Part shown: one piece after another, positions 23,687 to 32,442 of the stretch
How the letters are laid out: the number at the start of each line of letters is the position of its first letter
How positions within the stretch are numbered: position 1 is the first letter of the stretch
Origin: Acidobacteriota bacterium
GTDB taxonomy: Bacteria > Acidobacteriota > Vicinamibacteria > Vicinamibacterales > UBA8438
Reading direction: 5' to 3'
Assembly (NCBI GenBank): GCA_011523845.1
Contig: WTFV01000101.1
Span: 1-37,777 of the forward strand
Length of the DNA: 37,777 nucleotides
Notes under the pieces: generated by a model
What the model was told of the DNA's origin: nothing
The model's input: only the letters and a program-made list of their open reading frames with translations
The model's database searches: none
Position numbers and translations under genes: made by a program

Positions 23687-26458
23687 TCAGAATCCGTACT
23701 TCCGGTTCCGGAGGCGAAACGCGTCGTCACCGCCATCGACGGTCTGCACGATGGCGTCCCGAACGGCCGGCTCCTCGATGGCGCCGGCATGGGCCACATG
23801 GCCACGACTCGCCGTAGCCTCCAGGTGGATCACCTGATCCGCATCACCGTTCACCACGATGTTGGCGTTGTGCGTGGCGACGACGATTTGCCGGCGCCCC
23901 TTGAGCCGCTTGAGTGCGGGCAGCACCGTTCCGAACAGGAACCTGTTGTCCAGCTCATCTTCGGGCTGATCGATTACCAGGGGACGATTGTCTTTCGTCT
24001 CCAGCACCAGCGAGAGCAACACGCTCACCCGCTGGCCGCCGGAGAGATCGTCCAGCCGCCGGTAGTTGCCGTCGTCCATCCTGAGCTGGATCAGATAGCG
24101 ATCCCGACATCGAAGGGCCGCCAGTTCTCGTCTCTTCGCGGCGGAGAGACACTCCTCGAACGTCATCTCGACCGCGGTACTCATCCCAACCCTCTCCAAC
24201 TGCCCGGCCTTGAGCCGTTCGAGCAGTTCGTCCGGCGAGGGCCGCCGTGAGTCCTGCAAATCGTTCCACCAACGCGTGATGCCCTTCTGCCGGAACGCTT
24301 TCAGAAAGTTCTCCAGCGGACCGCGACGACCCGCATCGATCCGCCGCACGGATATCCGTCCACCGAACTCCGTCCGAACCTCCTGGATCACGCGATCGAA
24401 CGCGTGTCGCTGCTCCTTCACGAGGTCTTGTCGATCTGCAAGCAGCGTGTCGAACGAGCGCTCCGCCGCGAGGCGCTTGTCGCGTACCTCCTGCAGGTTC
24501 GCCTGGTAGCTCGGCAAGAGGGACGCCTGACGGTTCAGCGCCTGAAACTCCCTGATTCTCGCTCCGTCCAATCCGCGAGCCGCCAGCCTGTGGTCGACCC
24601 GCTCACGAACGGCTCGTTCGTGGGCGCTCAACGCTTTTGCGATCGAAGCGGATGCCGCTTTCGCGCCAGCCAACCCATCGTTCACGGAACGAAGCAGGTC
24701 GCGGATACGCTCCCAGCGCGGGCGAAGGTCGTCCTTCAGCTCGCTCAGTTTCGCATCCCGTAACACACCCGATAGATGGCCATCGATCTCCGGCAGTTCG
24801 AACCCGTCCGCGGCGCCCTGCACGCGTCCTATATCTGTCGTCAGCTCTTCTGTGAATTTCTCGACCTCTCGCCAGCGGCGAGAGTCGCGAGAGACGCGGT
24901 GGAGCTCGTCTATTCCAGCATCCGAGAACGCGTCGAGTTCCTCGGCCGCCTTGCGCGTACGCTCGAGCGCCTGCTCTGCGTCGGCGAGCTCCTCGTCAAG
25001 CTTCGCAAGGTGCTTCGCCGCGCCATGCAGTTCTTCGTCCAACGCATTCAGACGTTCGTCACGCGCCTGAATGTTACCCGTCTCCGAGACCACCAACCCC
25101 CGCAGAATCTCCTCAACTGCCTCCGGCTCCTGAGCCAACCGCTGCAGCTCACTCTGGGTGTGGAACACTGCGGGCCACCGCTCGCGCGGCGACTCGGTCG
25201 GGTCCTGGCCGGGGCAGTCCAGCGTGACCTCCGGTGATCCGCCGAGGAAGCCGTCGCGACCCCGCTTCTCAACCTGCTTCCGTAGGACATCGTCTTGAGG
25301 CAAGCGCGCTTCCACGTGCACGCGCAGACCGTCGAGCAACGTGCTCTTGCCGGTCATGCTGCCGCCGATGACGCACGTCAGATCCGGGCTGAGCTCGAAA
25401 CGAATTTCCGCAGGGCTCCCACCGCCGCCACGAAAGAACGACGCTCCCCCCGCTACCGTGACCGACTTGAGCCACGGTCGCGCGTTCAGTGTCACATCGG
25501 GTGGATTGGGAATCCCGTTCAGTTCGCCGTCCGTGCTCCGTTCGAACGCAATTCGAATCCGTGAATCGCTTGCAATGAACGCCTGCCGCAGCGCCTCGAT
25601 CCGTGGGTTGGCGAGCTTGAGCCAAGTGTGTCGGCGCCCGATGTCGCTCACCGAATACGCGTCGCTTCCATGGAAGAACGCCTGGCGGTGTCGGGTCATC
25701 GCGTCTTCCAGCCACCGACGGGATTTCAGGGTGTCTTCGGGCAGCTTCTCGTCACCGAGTTCGAGACCCGCCACCTCGGCATGGGGAAAGTCTCGCAAGA
25801 TTTGGGCCTTTTGTGCGCCGAGCAGGCCCTTGTCAGTCTCGATATGGGGTGCCAGAGAGAGGTAGTTCCACTGCCTCCCGCCATCTTGCTCGATGGGAGA
25901 CTCCTTGCCGTGAAAGGCCCGCAGCTCGTTGAACGCGTCGCCGGCATTCTTGTTGGACACCTGAAGCTCGTTGCCGAGCCACGGCGTCACGCCGCTCATG
26001 GCCAGATTGAAGGCCCTGAAGTAGCGCTCACGCCCGACTTCCGGATCGAACAGGAACAACAGATGCAGCCCTCGACTCCCCTGCTTGAACGACGGTTCGA
26101 AGCCCGGGAACACCGCGTACACCTTGTCCCGAAACGGCGTCCCGTCGTCGTCGTCGCCGCTGCTCCACTCTTCCACGATCCGCCACACCGCGCTGGCGGC
26201 GGCGGCACTCCCCATGCGAGGCGAGTGCGGCGTGATGCCGAGCACTCGTACCCCTCGCTCCGCCGCACACTGCAAGAACCGTCGAGCGTAGGAGGTGAGC
26301 GTCTCTTCCGATTCTGGAGACCCGCTGACGCCGGGCGGCAGCTTCGCCCGCCCGCCGGGACGATCGTCGATCGTGTGGATGTGGAGGTCCGCCTTGAACC
26401 AACGCGCTCCGGGGACCTCCCGCCGCCACCGGTCGGTGTCTCGTCGCACGAACGACAT
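23687..26458 (-). CDS. PHP-domain/SMC-like ATPase (TrlF-type), candidate defence effector
   Basis: 923 residues from ATG 26458, with GGAGG close upstream. The N-terminal PHP phosphoesterase/nuclease-like domain (1-~300) has metal motifs DLHIHT (24-29), GITPHS (74-79) and HGSDAYS (263-269). The ABC/SMC-type ATPase has Walker A GGSMTGKST (365-373), a long coiled coil (~465-695), signature LSGGQR (805-810), Walker B LVIDQPEDELDN (827-838) and H-switch ATHNANI (861-867). This matches PHP-ATPase fusions annotated as TrlF family. The likely logic is an ATP-gated nuclease or phosphoesterase sensing DNA or RNA damage or phage. The partner is the AlbA_2/HATPase gene 10 bp downstream. A defence role is inferred, not shown. 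Confidence 0.88.
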   Translation of the reverse strand: MSFVRRDTDRWRREVPGARWFKADLHIHTIDDRPGGRAKLPPGVSGSPESEETLTSYARRFLQCAAERGVRVLGITPHSPRMGSAAAASAVWRIVEEWSSGDDDDGTPFRDKVYAVFPGFEPSFKQGSRGLHLLFLFDPEVGRERYFRAFNLAMSGVTPWLGNELQVSNKNAGDAFNELRAFHGKESPIEQDGGRQWNYLSLAPHIETDKGLLGAQKAQILRDFPHAEVAGLELGDEKLPEDTLKSRRWLEDAMTRHRQAFFHGSDAYSVSDIGRRHTWLKLANPRIEALRQAFIASDSRIRIAFERSTDGELNGIPNPPDVTLNARPWLKSVTVAGGASFFRGGGGSPAEIRFELSPDLTCVIGGSMTGKSTLLDGLRVHVEARLPQDDVLRKQVEKRGRDGFLGGSPEVTLDCPGQDPTESPRERWPAVFHTQSELQRLAQEPEAVEEILRGLVVSETGNIQARDERLNALDEELHGAAKHLAKLDEELADAEQALERTRKAAEELDAFSDAGIDELHRVSRDSRRWREVEKFTEELTTDIGRVQGAADGFELPEIDGHLSGVLRDAKLSELKDDLRPRWERIRDLLRSVNDGLAGAKAASASIAKALSAHERAVRERVDHRLAARGLDGARIREFQALNRQASLLPSYQANLQEVRDKRLAAERSFDTLLADRQDLVKEQRHAFDRVIQEVRTEFGGRISVRRIDAGRRGPLENFLKAFRQKGITRWWNDLQDSRRPSPDELLERLKAGQLERVGMSTAVEMTFEECLSAAKRRELAALRCRDRYLIQLRMDDGNYRRLDDLSGGQRVSVLLSLVLETKDNRPLVIDQPEDELDNRFLFGTVLPALKRLKGRRQIVVATHNANIVVNGDADQVIHLEATASRGHVAHAGAIEEPAVRDAIVQTVDGGDDAFRLRNRKYGF

Positions 26459-26498
26459 CACCGCCTCCGTTGTCGCGACGAATACACCGCGATCGACG

Positions 26499-27365
26499 TC
26501 ATTGCCGCTCGGACTCGAGCTGCGCGAGGTAGAGGTTCTCCAGCCGCTCCACCGCTTCGCGGAAGCCCTCCGGGTCGACGAACGTGTCCGGGCTGTACTC
26601 CTGCCCCGCCTCGTACTTGTCGTGCAGGCCATACTGCCCGCCGTGGGCCGAGACCCAGACGTCGACGTCCAGCGCCTTCTGCCGGCGGAACGTCTCGGCG
26701 AAGTCGTCGGCCACGCCGGGGTAGGTGGGATCGACGACGAGCCGCTTGCCGGGGTTGATGGTGGCCATGTTGGCGATGGCCACGTTGTACTCGCGGCCGC
26801 CCTCGGTGACCGTCATCAGGTAGCTGGAGCTGCCGGCGGTGTGTCCGGGGCTCAGCATCACGGTCAGGCGCGCGTCGCCGAGCTGCAGCACCTCGCCGTC
26901 CTCGATGATGCGGTCGACCGACACCGGCCGGAACGACTGCCGGCCGCCGAAGTGCGGATCGCTGAACCCGCCGTCCTCCAGCACCGGCGCGTCCTCGGCC
27001 GTCGCCCACATCTCGGCCCCGACCGCCTCCTTGATCTGGGCCAGGGCGGCGGTGTGGTCCCAGTGCGCCTGCATCTGCAGCAGCACCCTCACATCATCGA
27101 GGCGGAACCCGAGCGACTCGATGTTGTCTCGGATCAGCGGGATGGAGTCCTCCAGGCCCGTGTTGATCAGGAAGTGCCCCTCGTCCGAGGTGACCAGGAA
27201 CACGGCCAGGTCGTAGGTGCCGACGGCGTAGAGGTTGCCGATCACCCGGTGTCCGGGAAACGGCCTCGCCCAGCCGTCGGGCTGGGCGGCGGCGGGCACG
27301 GCGAGGGCGACGACGAGCAGGCAAACGGCAACGGCAGCGGCAAGACGGCGCAAGTCGATACTCAT
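26499..27365 (-). CDS. MBL-fold hydrolase resembling GOB-type subclass B3 beta-lactamase
   Basis: 288 residues from ATG 27365 (GGAGAG upstream). The signal peptide ends PAAAQ (~28). The B3 layout is complete: QAHWDH gives Q99, H101, D103 and H104; SPGHTAG gives H175; SAHGGQYGL gives H241. Glutamine instead of histidine at the first zinc ligand is the GOB hallmark. Residues ~143-165 (FRPVSVDRIIEDGEVLQLGD) and YPGVADDFAETF also fit B3 enzymes. Carbapenemase activity is possible, but environmental B3-like proteins often have other substrates. The 40 bp to the TrlF-like gene on the same strand could allow read-through. Confidence 0.88.
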   Translation of the reverse strand: MSIDLRRLAAAVAVCLLVVALAVPAAAQPDGWARPFPGHRVIGNLYAVGTYDLAVFLVTSDEGHFLINTGLEDSIPLIRDNIESLGFRLDDVRVLLQMQAHWDHTAALAQIKEAVGAEMWATAEDAPVLEDGGFSDPHFGGRQSFRPVSVDRIIEDGEVLQLGDARLTVMLSPGHTAGSSSYLMTVTEGGREYNVAIANMATINPGKRLVVDPTYPGVADDFAETFRRQKALDVDVWVSAHGGQYGLHDKYEAGQEYSPDTFVDPEGFREAVERLENLYLAQLESERQ

Positions 27366-27449
27366 GACGGTCTTCTCTCCCTGTCGAACATCCCTGTTGA
27401 CGACTACGACCAATCGAACGGAGTCAGGCCGAACCGGCCGTACCGGCCC

Positions 27450-27641
27450 GCGACCGGAGCGGCGACGGTGACCGGTCGGGCCGGCGCGTGACCTCTACCC
27501 GCGGTTCCGGCCAAGCCGGCAGGTAACCCTCTACCCGCCGGTACCGGCCGGGCCGGCGCGACAACGGCTACCGCCCCGCCGCCTCGGCGGCGGCGATGGT
27601 GTCGTCAGTCCCGATGACGCTCGCGACCGGAGCGGCACCGG
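27450..27641. repeat. Repeat-rich intergenic region
   Basis: The gap between the MBL and CHEGNY-family genes holds GCGACCGGAGCGGC twice (27450-27463 and 27622-27635) and two CTCTACCCGC blocks within CCGG-rich sequence. No ORF, terminator with a T-run or promoter is evident. Confidence 0.55.
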
Positions 27642-27665
27642 TTATCGGCCCGCCGCCTCGGCGGC
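27576..27665. repeat. Direct repeat, 74 bp apart, over a stop region
   Basis: CCGCCGCCTCGGCGGC is at 27576-27591 and 27650-27665 with weaker similarity on the flanks. Both copies encode (minus strand) AAEAAGR followed by a stop. The right copy belongs to the intact gene ending at 27642; the left is a decayed duplicate of its end. Confidence 0.6.
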
Positions 27666-28640
27666 AGCCTCCGCTTCGTCCGCGCGCGCCCCGCCCAGAA
27701 TCCCCGGCATGCTGTAATTCCCCTCGTGGCAGGCGTACTCGTACAACGGCTGGTCGCTGCGCTGCATCGGGATCGAAGCCGTCCACGGGCGCGTCCAGGT
27801 CCCCGGATCGGTGACGGTATACGCGTACTCCAGCGTATCCGCGTCGACCCTGGTCAAACGCTCGACCAGGGTCATGTCGGGGGTCGTCCCGCGCCACCGG
27901 CGCTGGTCGTAGAAGTTCCTGGTCTCGATCACCAGCGTGTCGCCCTCCCAGTGCCCGCGCGAGTCGCCCGACCACTGGCGGACGTGATCCGGCAGCGGCG
28001 GGCGGCCGTCGAGCGGGACGACCCGCACGGTGTGGACCATCTCGGTCACCAGCACCACCTCGTCCGGGGTCTGGAAGACCTGCAGGTTCTGGTTGTAGCC
28101 GCCGGGGGTAATCGGCGGGCCGGCATTGAAGCCGAGAATGCAGCGATCGTAGGCGCTGCGATCGAGCCACGAGTCGGCCGGGTGCTCGCGCCGGTAGGCG
28201 CGCGTCGCGTCGGTCCGCTCCCGGCCTTCCGGCGACATCTCGGGAAGCCGGCCGTTGGGCGGATCCACGATGAGCGACGTGCGCCGCGTGCCCACGGTGC
28301 GCGTGCCGCGGTCGAGCCAGAAGTTGTTGTAGAAGCCGGGGGCCCCGTCCTCGCCGCGGTCCACGCTCTCGGTGACCGTCGTGCGCCGGGCCGGCCGGTT
28401 CGCGAGCTCGACGTTGCGGTCGACCACCTCCTGCTCCAGGTTGGCCGCCTCCTCGGCGGTCAGGAACGCCCGATCGCCCAGCTCCTCCGGCCGTTCCAGC
28501 GGCGTGATGGTGCGGAAGTCCCAGATGCCCTGCAAATCCGGATCCCCCCAGCCCGTCCGCAGGTCGGTCTGGGCGGCCGGAGCCGCCGGCAGCAGCAGGA
28601 AAGTGGCCAGGACGGCCGCGACGAGAAATCCGTGACGCAT
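27642..28640 (-). CDS. Exported CHEGNY-family protein, paralogue 1
   Basis: 332 residues from ATG 28640 (GGGGG 5 nt upstream). The signal peptide ends APAAQ. The family pattern is GWGDPDLQGIWDFRTITPLE, then TSLIVDPPNGRLP, VVPLDGRPPLP, GHWEGDTLVIETRNF, then WTRPW and YEYACHEGNYSMPGIL-GAR. I know this as an abundant but uncharacterised exported family of Acidobacteria and some Proteobacteria. The core may be a beta-rich binding fold. It is divergent from paralogue 2 across about 300 bp that holds only one doubtful small ORF. Confidence 0.88.
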   Translation of the reverse strand: MRHGFLVAAVLATFLLLPAAPAAQTDLRTGWGDPDLQGIWDFRTITPLERPEELGDRAFLTAEEAANLEQEVVDRNVELANRPARRTTVTESVDRGEDGAPGFYNNFWLDRGTRTVGTRRTSLIVDPPNGRLPEMSPEGRERTDATRAYRREHPADSWLDRSAYDRCILGFNAGPPITPGGYNQNLQVFQTPDEVVLVTEMVHTVRVVPLDGRPPLPDHVRQWSGDSRGHWEGDTLVIETRNFYDQRRWRGTTPDMTLVERLTRVDADTLEYAYTVTDPGTWTRPWTASIPMQRSDQPLYEYACHEGNYSMPGILGGARADEAEAAAEAAGR

Positions 28641-28742
28641 GGGAACCCCCTGTGTGCTGTCGAGTCTGCTCAATATACCCTCTCGCCGGGCCGCATCAGC
28701 GTCTCGCCGGGCAACCGGCGACAGCAGTACACTGGATCCGCC

Positions 28743-28880
28743 ATGACGCGCGCGACGCATCCGGACTCCGATTATCAGAGGAAGGTTCCACCGGCGGTGA
28801 ACGACCCGCTACGCGCGCAGAAGCTGCGCACGCTGGCCGCTCTGGCAGGCAGGATCGACTTGCGACACACGAAACGATGA
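28743..28880 (+). CDS. Possible 45-residue small protein
   Basis: ATG 28743 to TGA 28880 encodes MTRATHPDSDYQRK, continuing with NDPLRAQKLRTLAALAGRID and LRHTKR. It lies between the two divergent CHEGNY-family genes, with no good ribosome binding site. The NDPLRAQKLRTLAALAGRI helix could be the tail of a lost antitoxin, but this is a guess and the ORF may not be translated. Confidence 0.25.
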   Translation: MTRATHPDSDYQRKVPPAVNDPLRAQKLRTLAALAGRIDLRHTKR

Positions 28881-28938
28881 GCTGGAGGCCCTGGAGGAGT
28901 GCTGAAACACGGACGGAATAGCCGACCAGGAGGATCAC

Positions 28939-29907
28939 ATGCGCTGCCGATACCTCGTCGCCGGGCTCGTGCTCGTCATGCTCGCAACGGCGCTGGCCGC
29001 GCCCGCCGCGGGCCAGACCCGCGACGGCGCCCCGGAAGGCTGGACGGCGCCCCGGACGCCGTGGGGCGACCCCGACCTGCAGGGGCAATGGAACAGCCAG
29101 ACGTCGACCCCGCTGGAGCGCCCCCTCGAAGGGCGGCTGGCCGAGACGGACACCCTGTCGCCGGAGGAGGCGCAGGCCATCGAGGCGGCCAACCGCGCCG
29201 CCTTCGACCTGCCGCCGCGCGAGGGCAACGTCGGCAACTACAACGCGTTCTGGCGGGACATCGGCACGGCGCTCACTCGGACGTCGCTGATCGTCGATCC
29301 GCCCGACGGCAGGATTCCGCCGCTGTCGGCCGAGGGCGAGGCGCGCATCGCCGCCGAGCGCGCGGAACGGAGTCAGCGCGGGCCCGCCACTTCCCCCGAT
29401 ACCTACAGCGACCTGAGCCAGTGGACCCGCTGCATCTCGCGCGGCTGGAACGGCATCGGGAGCTGGTACAGCAGCAACTATCAGATCTTCCAGGTCCCGG
29501 GCTACGTCGTCGTCTACCAGGAATTGATCCACGAGCCGCGGATCATCCCGCTCGACGGCCGACCGCACGTCCCGGATTCGATCCGCCAGTGGCTGGGTGA
29601 TTCACGCGGGCACTGGGAGGGCGACACGCTCGTCGTCGAGACCACCAACTTCACGCCGAAGACCAACTTCCGCGGCTCGCGCGACACCCTGCACCTGACC
29701 GAGCGCTACACGCGCGTCGGCGACGACACCATCGACTACCGGTTCACCATCGACGATCCGCACACGTTCCAGCGGCCGTGGACGGTGGTGCGGCCGATGA
29801 ACCGCATCACCGACCGCGTGTCGATCTTCGAGTACGCCTGCCACGAAGGGAACTACGCGATGGAGGGCATCCTGGCCGGCGCGCGGGCCGAGGAACGGGA
29901 GCGCTGA
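28939..29907 (+). CDS. Exported CHEGNY-family protein, paralogue 2
   Basis: 322 residues from ATG 28939, with AGGAGG 5 nt upstream. The signal peptide ends APAAGQ. It has the same signature as paralogue 1: TPWGDPDLQGQWNSQTSTPLE, TSLIVDPPDGRIPPLS, IIPLDGRPHVPDSIRQWLGD, GHWEGDTLVVETTNF, FQRPW and FEYACHEGNYAMEGIL-GARAEERER. It differs in the middle, where the ESVDRGEDGAPGFYNN segment of the others is replaced by EGNVGNYNAFWRDIG. Function unknown; periplasmic or surface location inferred. Confidence 0.88.
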   Translation: MRCRYLVAGLVLVMLATALAAPAAGQTRDGAPEGWTAPRTPWGDPDLQGQWNSQTSTPLERPLEGRLAETDTLSPEEAQAIEAANRAAFDLPPREGNVGNYNAFWRDIGTALTRTSLIVDPPDGRIPPLSAEGEARIAAERAERSQRGPATSPDTYSDLSQWTRCISRGWNGIGSWYSSNYQIFQVPGYVVVYQELIHEPRIIPLDGRPHVPDSIRQWLGDSRGHWEGDTLVVETTNFTPKTNFRGSRDTLHLTERYTRVGDDTIDYRFTIDDPHTFQRPWTVVRPMNRITDRVSIFEYACHEGNYAMEGILAGARAEERER

Positions 29908-29919
29908 CGCCGCTCGTTC

Positions 29920-30354
29920 TCAGACGATCGGATCGACCACGTTCAGGAACCCGAATTTCCTGAAATCGCGGTCGTGCGTGTAGATGGTCCGCACGCCGTG
30001 CACCCGCGCCAGCGTCGCCAGGTGCGCATCAGGCACGAGATTGCCGCGGGCACTGAGCTCGACGGCAATCTGACGGTAGACCGTCAGAAAGTCCTCCGTC
30101 TCGGTGACCACGCGGCAGCGGGGCAAACGGGTCAGCGCGGCGACGTTGTCGACGGCTTCCGCAGGGCTCACCGGCACGTCGAATACGCGGGGATGAGTGG
30201 CCAGACGAACGTAGCCCATGAGGACCGGCCATGTCAGGCACAGGATGTCCGGATCCCGCGGTCGGTCACGAAGGAAGGCACTGGCGGCCTGGTGGAACGG
30301 AGACGCGCGATCCGTGCCATAGAGGAGAATGTTGACGTCGATGGTGTAGCTCAC
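29920..30354 (-). CDS. vapC: VapC-type PIN toxin
   Basis: 144 residues from GTG 30354, which overlaps the antitoxin stop (GTGA, 30351-30354). PIN motifs: D in TIDVNILLYGTD, E-rich helix around SPAEAVDN, the conserved VPDAHLATLARVHG and THDRDFRKF. This is the VapC subfamily annotated as TA system VapC family (Mtu-type PIN). It is a predicted Mg-dependent RNase held by the adjacent RHH antitoxin. The gene order is the standard antitoxin then toxin. Confidence 0.88.
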   Translation of the reverse strand: MSYTIDVNILLYGTDRASPFHQAASAFLRDRPRDPDILCLTWPVLMGYVRLATHPRVFDVPVSPAEAVDNVAALTRLPRCRVVTETEDFLTVYRQIAVELSARGNLVPDAHLATLARVHGVRTIYTHDRDFRKFGFLNVVDPIV

Positions 30355-30584
30355 GAGTCTTCGTCGAGGATGGCGTATACCGCCTCTTTGTCGGCAAGAT
30401 TCACGCGTGCGTGCATCGGCTGACTGATCCACTCGAGTGCGTGCTCGGCAGGATCCGGACGGCGCGCCTTGAGTCCTTCGGCCAGCAACCCGGAGACCAA
30501 TTCGCCCAGCGAGCGACCTTCCTTCTTCTGGATGTCTTTCAGCTCGCGAAGGATCGGAGTCGCGATGTCGATGGTAGTCCGCAT
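30351..30584 (-). CDS. vapB: VapB-type ribbon-helix-helix antitoxin
   Basis: 77 residues from ATG 30584, which starts right at the conserved MRTTIDIATPILRELK; an ATG at 30611 would add nine residues. The N-terminal RHH domain (TTIDIATPILRELKDIQKKE, SLGELVSGLLAEGL) should bind operator DNA. The acidic C-terminal part (DPAEHALEWI ... YAILDEDS) should occupy the VapC active site. A 10-bp palindrome lies just upstream. Confidence 0.85.
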   Translation of the reverse strand: MRTTIDIATPILRELKDIQKKEGRSLGELVSGLLAEGLKARRPDPAEHALEWISQPMHARVNLADKEAVYAILDEDS

Positions 30585-30592
30585 GATGTTTG

Positions 30593-30602
30593 ATGCTAGC
30601 AT
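30593..30602. promoter_or_regulatory. Palindrome upstream of vapB, possible operator
   Basis: ATGCTAGCAT is a perfect 10-bp palindrome in the short intergenic region between vapB and the divergent phosphotriesterase-like gene. RHH antitoxins usually bind such sites. The sequence TATGCTAG on the minus strand may also overlap a -10 element. Confidence 0.45.
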
Positions 30603-30632
30603 AGTGCTCATCAGATGTCACGGGAGGCAGAC

Positions 30633-31781
30633 ATGACCGGAAGCGATGCGCGAGCGGCCGGGATGAGCCGCCGGGAGGCCGTTCGGCTACTGGGAACCGG
30701 GGCAGGATTCGGACTCACCGCGGCCTGGGGATCGGGAACGGTTCCGCGCGCGGCCGGACCGCTGCCGACAGGCCGGGGCGCGTCGGCGCCTACGTTCCCG
30801 GACGGCGCCGTCGTGCGCACGGTGCTGGCCGACGTCGACCCGGTGGAGATCGGCTCCGGCACCACGCTGTTCCACGAGCACCTCTCCTTCGACTACGCCA
30901 GCCCGCCGGCCGAGCCGCGGCGGCCCGGAACCCCGGCTCCTCCGCCCCCGACGAACGCGGAGATGGTCGACCTGCTGGTCGAGGAGCTGCGCATGGCCGC
31001 CTTCGACGGGGTGAGCTGCATCGTCGACTCGTCCATCGGACCCCGCACAGCGCAGCAGATCGAGAACCTGACTGCGATGGCGACTCGCTCCGGCGTCCAC
31101 GTCGTGGCCGGCGGCAGCTACTTCCTGCAGCCGCGCTACCCGGAGGCAATCGCCGGCCTGGACGAGGATGCGCTCGCGGCGCACCTGATCGAGCAGGCGG
31201 CCCGCGAGCGGTGGGGCGCCCTTGGCGAGGTGGGCAGCTCGTTCCCCGCGATGCACGACGACGAACGCCGGATGATCCGCGCCGTCAGCCAGGTCCACCG
31301 CCGAACCGGGCTGCCGATCTTCACCCACGTCCCGCACGAGAGCTGCCCCTCCTGCGCCATCGAGCAGATCGACCTCTACGAGGCAGCGGGCGTGGACATG
31401 GCGCACCTCTGCATCGGGCACCTGTCGACCATCCAGCGATCGGACGACCCCGGCTGGGAGACCCACAAGGAGATCGCCGGCCGCGGCGCGTTCATCGGCT
31501 TCGACACCGTCGGTCACCGGATGAGCGCGTCGTTCATCCCGGAGCGCGAGAAGGTGGACATGGTGCTCAACGCGCTGGAGGCCGGCTACGAGGATCACAT
31601 CCTCCTGTCGTCGGACTTCGCCAACACGACGCAGATCAAGGCGAACTGGGGCAACGGCTTCTCGACCGTCCTGGTGCAGTTCGTGCCCAAACTGCGCTAC
31701 TACGGCGTACCGGAGGAGACCGTTCACAAGATCCTGGTCGACAACCCCCGGCGCTGGCTGGCGCACGTGCCGGGCGCGGCG
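30633..31781 (+). CDS. Tat-exported phosphotriesterase-family hydrolase
   Basis: 383 residues from ATG 30633, chosen because GGGAGG lies 5 nt before it (ATG 30615 is six codons earlier); the stop ends at 31784. A Tat signal SRREAVRLLG is at 12-21. The PTE metal site is complete: HEH (H81, H83), E199 in GALGEVGSS, H232 in THVPHES, H263 in CIGHL and D328 in SSDF. Glutamate replaces the carboxylated lysine of phosphotriesterase, as in E. coli Php/YhfV-type homologues. It probably hydrolyses a lactone or ester rather than a phosphotriester; the substrate is unknown. Confidence 0.88.
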
Positions 31782-31804
31782 TAGCATGGATTGGGGAGGA
31801 GCAG

Positions 31805-32362
31805 ATGGCGGTTCCCGACCAGCGTTCGCTCATGACGGCGGAGGAGCTGTTCGATCTGTCGGACGACGGCCGCCGGTACGAGCTCGTCGAAGGAGAGTTG
31901 ATCCCCATGACGCCCGCGGGAGCCCGACAAGGCGCCATCGCCGTTCGCGTCGCCCGGCTTCTCGACGAGTACGCGGAGGCACACGATCTCGGGGTCTGTG
32001 GAACGGCCGAACCCGGATTCATCCTGCGGCGGGATCCCGACCTCGTCCGCGCCCCTGACGTCTCGTTCGTGGCCAGGGCGCGCATTCCCGCAACGGGCAT
32101 CCCCACAAGCTACTGGCCGTTCGCACCGGATCTCGCCGTCGAGGTCATCTCCCCCTCGGATCGGCTTTCCGACGTGCACGCGAAGCTGGCGGACTACTTC
32201 TCGGCGGGCACGCGCCTGGTCTGGGTCATGGAGCCCGAGGCGCGGGTCGTCTACGCCTACCGCTCGCTGCACGACGTGCAAGTGATCGGAGAAGACGGCG
32301 AGCTGGACGGCGGCGACGTGCTGCCGGGTTTCCGGTGCCCGGTACGGCGGCTATTTCCGTAG
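31805..32362 (+). CDS. Uma2-family (DUF820) endonuclease-like protein
   Basis: 185 residues from ATG 31805, with GGGGAGGA upstream. Family motifs: MTAEELFDLSDDGRRYELVE, PDVSFV, LAVEVISPSD and KLADYFSAGTRLVWVMEPEA, which carry the PD-(D/E)XK nuclease-fold residues. Uma2 proteins are very common in cyanobacteria, Chloroflexi and Acidobacteria, often in many copies; their substrate and role are unknown. It starts 20 bp after the phosphotriesterase-like gene, probably by insertion next to it rather than functional linkage. Confidence 0.9.
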   Translation: MAVPDQRSLMTAEELFDLSDDGRRYELVEGELIPMTPAGARQGAIAVRVARLLDEYAEAHDLGVCGTAEPGFILRRDPDLVRAPDVSFVARARIPATGIPTSYWPFAPDLAVEVISPSDRLSDVHAKLADYFSAGTRLVWVMEPEARVVYAYRSLHDVQVIGEDGELDGGDVLPGFRCPVRRLFP

Positions 32363-32442
32363 ACTTGAAGCGTTGCCGCGTCGCGTCCGTACTTGCAGGT
32401 CAGGTTCCCGCACCGTCACCGGGAGGATCACCGTCGTGGCCA

